In this document: piece by piece, positions 6,114 through 8,603 of the stretch
How positions within the stretch are numbered: the first letter of the stretch is position 1
Layout: each line of letters opens with the position of its first letter
The notes under the pieces: generated by a model
Told to the model about the DNA's origin: nothing
Seen by the model: the letters and a program-made list of their open reading frames with translations, nothing else
Databases searched by the model: none
DNA from: Panacagrimonas sp.
Lineage (GTDB): Bacteria > Pseudomonadota > Gammaproteobacteria > Nevskiales > Nevskiaceae
Direction: 5' to 3'
DNA length: 8,603 bases
Assembly: GCA_021773655.1 (NCBI GenBank)
Contig: JAJFJX010000016.1
Location: 1-8,603, forward strand
Position numbers and translations under genes: made by a program

Positions 6114-7148
6114 TCACAGCTCCAGCGCCTTGTTGGCCTTGCGGCGCGCGTCGCCGGGATCGATCAGCCCTTTCTTGACCAGGTCCTTGAGGCACTGCTC
6201 CAGTGTCTGCATGCCTTCTTTCTGGCCGGTCTGGATCGAGGAGTACATCTGCGCGATCTTGTTTTCGCGAATCAGATTGCGGATGGCCGGTGTGCCCACC
6301 ATGATCTCGTGCGCCGCGATGCGGCCGCCGCCGCGCTTCTTGAGCAGCGTCTGCGAGACCACCGCACGCAGCCCCTCGGAGAGCATGGCCCGCACCATCT
6401 CCTTCTCCGCCGCGGGGAAGACGTCGACGATGCGGTCGATGGTCTTGGCCGCCGACGAAGTGTGCAGCGTGGCCAGCACCAGGTGCCCGGTTTCCGCCGC
6501 CGACAGCGCCAGACGGATGGTTTCCAGGTCGCGCATCTCGCCAACCAGGATGGTGTCGGGGTCCTCGCGCAGGGCCGAACGCAGCGCCTCGTTGAAGCCG
6601 AGCGTGTCGCGGTGCACCTCGCGCTGATTGATCATGCAGCGCTTGGACTGGTGCACGAACTCGATCGGGTCCTCGATGGTCAGGATGTGTCCGTAGTCGG
6701 TCTCGTTCTTGTGGTTGAGCATCGCCGCCAGGGTGGTGGACTTGCCCGAACCGGTGGGGCCGGTAACCAGGATCAGCCCGCGCGGCAGGTCGGCCAGATC
6801 CTTGAAGATCGGCGGACAGCCGAGTTCTTCGAGTGCCATGATCTTGGTGGGAATGGTGCGGAACACCGCACCGGCTCCGCGTGCCTGGGTGAAGGCGTTG
6901 ACGCGGAATCGCGCCAGACCGGGAATCTCGAACGAAAAGTCCGTTTCCAGGAATTCGTCAAAAGCCTTGCGCTGCTTGTCGTTCATGATGTCGTACACCA
7001 TGCCGTGCACCTGCTTGTGCTCCAGTGGCGGCAGGTTGATGCGCTTCATCTCGCCGTCCACGCGGATCATCGGCTCCACCCCTGCCGAAACGTGCAGGTC
7101 GGAGGCGCCGTTTTTCACGCCGAACGTCAGCAGCTGTGCGATATCCAT
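6114..7148 (-). CDS. pilT: Type IV pilus retraction ATPase PilT
   Basis: Hexameric cytoplasmic motor that depolymerises type IV pilins, giving pilus retraction, twitching motility and DNA uptake. Its 344 residues equal the length of P. aeruginosa PilT. Visible features are the N-terminal NGASDLHVSAGVEPMIRVDG (13-32), RFRVNAF, Walker A GPTGSGKS (130-137, K136), Asp box TIEDPIEF (157-164), MINQREVHRDT, Walker B with E204 in LVGEMRDLET, His box H229 in ATLHTSSA, and the retraction motif AIRNLIREN (288-296), which is diagnostic of PilT. The ATG at 7148 matches the usual family N-terminus (MDIAQLL). It is the first gene of the minus-strand operon and is divergent from yggS. The ribosome binding site is a poorly placed GGGGG run. 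Confidence 0.97.
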   Translation of the reverse strand: MDIAQLLTFGVKNGASDLHVSAGVEPMIRVDGEMKRINLPPLEHKQVHGMVYDIMNDKQRKAFDEFLETDFSFEIPGLARFRVNAFTQARGAGAVFRTIPTKIMALEELGCPPIFKDLADLPRGLILVTGPTGSGKSTTLAAMLNHKNETDYGHILTIEDPIEFVHQSKRCMINQREVHRDTLGFNEALRSALREDPDTILVGEMRDLETIRLALSAAETGHLVLATLHTSSAAKTIDRIVDVFPAAEKEMVRAMLSEGLRAVVSQTLLKKRGGGRIAAHEIMVGTPAIRNLIRENKIAQMYSSIQTGQKEGMQTLEQCLKDLVKKGLIDPGDARRKANKALEL

Positions 7149-7225
7149 GAACCCCCAGGTTCTCCCTTATGCTTCTTGAGATGGCCGGACACGAGCCGCA
7201 ATTCCTGCCCCAGGCAACCGCACCC
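7149..7225. promoter_or_regulatory. Divergent promoter region of pilT and yggS
   Basis: These 77 bp separate the two divergent start codons and so should contain at least the pilT operon promoter. On the minus strand CATAAG (7171 to 7166) is a possible -10 with no good -35. Nothing convincing is visible toward yggS. If yggS were started at one of its upstream in-frame ATG codons (7169 or 7181), the shared region would shrink to 20-32 bp. Confidence 0.4.
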
Positions 7226-7909
7226 ATGAGCTCCGCAACCGCTTCCCTGCACGCCGTCCGCACCCGGATCGAGCACGCCTGTGCCGACATCGGACGGCCG
7301 GTCTCCACGGTCCGCCTGGTGGCGGTTTCCAAGACGGTCGAGGCCCGCAGGGTGCGCGAACTGGCCGAGGCCGGACAGCACGCTTTTGGTGAAAATTATC
7401 TGCAGGAAGCCATGGCCAAGCAGCGCGAGCTGGCGGACCTGGGGCTGGAGTGGCATTTCATCGGCGCGCTGCAGTCCAACAAGGCACGTGATGCGGCACT
7501 GCACTTCGACTGGGTCCATGGTGTGGACCGTCTGCGCCTGGCGCAGCGTCTGTCCGCCGCGGCACAGGAACGACCCGCGGCGCTCAACGTCTGCGTGCAG
7601 GTCAACATTTCCGGCGAAGCCAGCAAGTCCGGCTGCGCACCCGAATCCGCGACCGAACTGTGTCACGGCATCGCTGGCCTGCCGGGTCTGCGGCTGCGTG
7701 GCCTGATGGCCATCCCCGCACCGGCGCCAACCCCGGAGCCGGCACGCCGGGCCTATCGCAGACTGCGCGAACTGTTCGAACACATTCGCAGCCAGGGCCT
7801 GGAACTGGACACGCTTTCGGCCGGGATGAGCGATGACCTCGAAGCCGCGATCGCCGAAGGCGCCACACTGGTGCGCATCGGCAGCGCACTGTTCGGCCAG
7901 CGACCCTGA
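7226..7909 (+). CDS. yggS: YggS/PLPBP-family pyridoxal phosphate homeostasis protein
   Basis: Cytoplasmic fold-III PLP-binding protein without known enzymatic activity. In E. coli YggS its loss disturbs vitamin B6 and amino acid pools. From the ATG at 7226 it has 227 residues. K36 in LVAVSKT is the expected PLP-binding lysine, at the same number as in E. coli. Other family motifs follow in order: FGENYLQEA, WHFIGALQSNKAR, VNISGEASKSG, LRGLMAIPAP, LSAGMSDDLEAAI, and RIGSALFG, which helps bind phosphate. The usual IGPLQSNK is IGALQSNK here. In-frame ATG codons at 7169 and 7181 would add 19 or 15 residues unlike the family, so 7226 is chosen because it aligns with the E. coli start; no start has a strong ribosome binding site. 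It lies divergent from pilT and 44 bp before rpiA; its frequent partners proC and yggT are not here. Confidence 0.94.
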   Translation: MSSATASLHAVRTRIEHACADIGRPVSTVRLVAVSKTVEARRVRELAEAGQHAFGENYLQEAMAKQRELADLGLEWHFIGALQSNKARDAALHFDWVHGVDRLRLAQRLSAAAQERPAALNVCVQVNISGEASKSGCAPESATELCHGIAGLPGLRLRGLMAIPAPAPTPEPARRAYRRLRELFEHIRSQGLELDTLSAGMSDDLEAAIAEGATLVRIGSALFGQRP

Positions 7910-7927
7910 ACGGCCGTCGCGGAACAT

Positions 7928-7933
7928 TAGAAT
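7928..7933 (+). promoter_or_regulatory. Possible -10 element upstream of rpiA
   Basis: TAGAAT matches the -10 consensus at five of six positions in the 44-bp yggS-rpiA gap. The -35 region would fall over the yggS stop codon and matches poorly. If used, rpiA would have a leader of only about 14 nt; otherwise it is read through from yggS. Confidence 0.22.
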
Positions 7934-7953
7934 CCACCCACCGAGAGCCCCCG

Positions 7954-8603
7954 ATGTCCCAACCCCAGAGCCAGGATCAATCCAAGCGCGAAGCCGCCCG
8001 TGCGGCACTCAAATACCTGCAGCCCGGAGAGATCCTCGGCGTCGGCACCGGTTCGACCGTCAACCTGTTCATCGAGCTTCTGCGGCCGCATGTCGCGGAC
8101 ATTCCGGGCGCAGTGTCGAGCTCGGAGGCATCCAGCGCCCGCCTGCAGGCCATCGGCATCCCGGTCGTCGACCTAAACCAGGCCGGAGCCCTGTCGCTGT
8201 ATGTCGATGGTGCCGACGAGGCCAACCGCCACCTGCAGTTGATCAAGGGCGGAGGCGGGGCGCTGACCCGTGAAAAGATCATCGCCGGGGCGGCAAAGAC
8301 CTTTGTCTGCATCGTCGACGCCTCCAAGCAGGTCGAGGCGCTCGGCCGGTTTCCCCTGCCCGTGGAGGTGATTCCGATGGCACGCAGTTTCGTGGCGCGG
8401 GAAATGGTCCGGCTCGGCGGCTCGCCGGAGCTGCGAGCCGGTTTCGTCAGCGACAACGGCAACCCGATCCTGGACGTACACGGACTGGAGATCCTGGAGC
8501 CGCTTGCGCTGGAAACGCGGATCAACCAGATCCCCGGGGTGGTCTCGGTGGGCCTGTTCGCGCACCGTCCCGCAGACCTGCTGATCGTCGGCGGCGCCGA
8601 CGG
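7954..8603 (+). CDS. rpiA: Ribose-5-phosphate isomerase A, extreme C-terminus beyond window
   Basis: Cytoplasmic enzyme interconverting ribulose 5-phosphate and ribose 5-phosphate in the non-oxidative pentose phosphate pathway. The window holds 216 full codons. By comparison with the 219-residue E. coli protein, whose N-terminus is four residues shorter, only about seven residues and the stop are missing. Motifs are clear: the phosphate-binding GVGTGST (29-35), AVSSSEAS, YVDGADE with D85 and D88, KGGGGALTREK with K98 and E107 (E. coli D81, D84, K94, E103), DASKQV, FPLPVEVIPMA, and LDVHGLEILEP. All catalytic residues are present. The ATG at 7954 is preceded by a modest GAGAG element 7 nt away. 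It lies 44 bp after yggS on the same strand, so the two may share a transcript. Confidence 0.97.
   Translation, partial: MSQPQSQDQSKREAARAALKYLQPGEILGVGTGSTVNLFIELLRPHVADIPGAVSSSEASSARLQAIGIPVVDLNQAGALSLYVDGADEANRHLQLIKGGGGALTREKIIAGAAKTFVCIVDASKQVEALGRFPLPVEVIPMARSFVAREMVRLGGSPELRAGFVSDNGNPILDVHGLEILEPLALETRINQIPGVVSVGLFAHRPADLLIVGGAD

Noticed and set aside
7169..7225. 19-residue N-terminal extension of YggS
   Set aside because: The residues do not resemble family N-termini, while the ATG at 7226 aligns with E. coli YggS and places the PLP lysine at position 36.

Overview
The window is a GC-rich bacterial chromosome segment with densely packed genes. Gene families and order point to a non-enteric gammaproteobacterium: a PilT/PilU pair divergent from yggS (an arrangement I recall from Pseudomonas), a gammaproteobacterial-type DXS, and a PQQ-dependent alcohol dehydrogenase. 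The species cannot be fixed from this sequence. No tRNA, rRNA, CRISPR array, insertion sequence or phage gene was seen.

Layout. (1) Positions 1-1553, minus strand: a periplasmic PQQ-dependent alcohol dehydrogenase, running off the left edge before its C-terminus. (2) Positions 1554-1824: a 271-bp divergent intergenic region holding the promoters of that gene and of dxs. (3) Positions 1825-3714, plus strand: dxs, the entry enzyme of the MEP isoprenoid pathway. It converges, with 22 bp to spare, on (4) a minus-strand pilus-retraction operon read from 7148 down to 3737: pilT, pilU and a third PilT/PilU-family ATPase, here called pilU2. pilU and pilU2 are 4 nt apart. pilT and pilU are separated by 141 bp that carries a 19-bp inverted repeat built from a heptamer. 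(5) Positions 7226-7909, plus strand: yggS (PLP homeostasis). (6) Positions 7954-8603, plus strand: rpiA (ribose-5-phosphate isomerase), cut by the right edge a few codons before its expected end.

Function. The three ATPases form one module: PilT powers depolymerisation of type IV pili, PilU is its accessory motor, and pilU2 is an extra, apparently ATPase-competent paralogue that could tune retraction. The flanking genes are metabolic housekeeping (DXP synthesis, PLP handling, pentose phosphate) plus a periplasmic alcohol oxidase that would feed electrons to the respiratory chain. I see no evidence of a wholly new system. The points most worth a second look are the three-ATPase operon, the structured repeat between pilT and pilU, the missing vicinal-cysteine pair in the quinoprotein, and the shortened linker in DXS.
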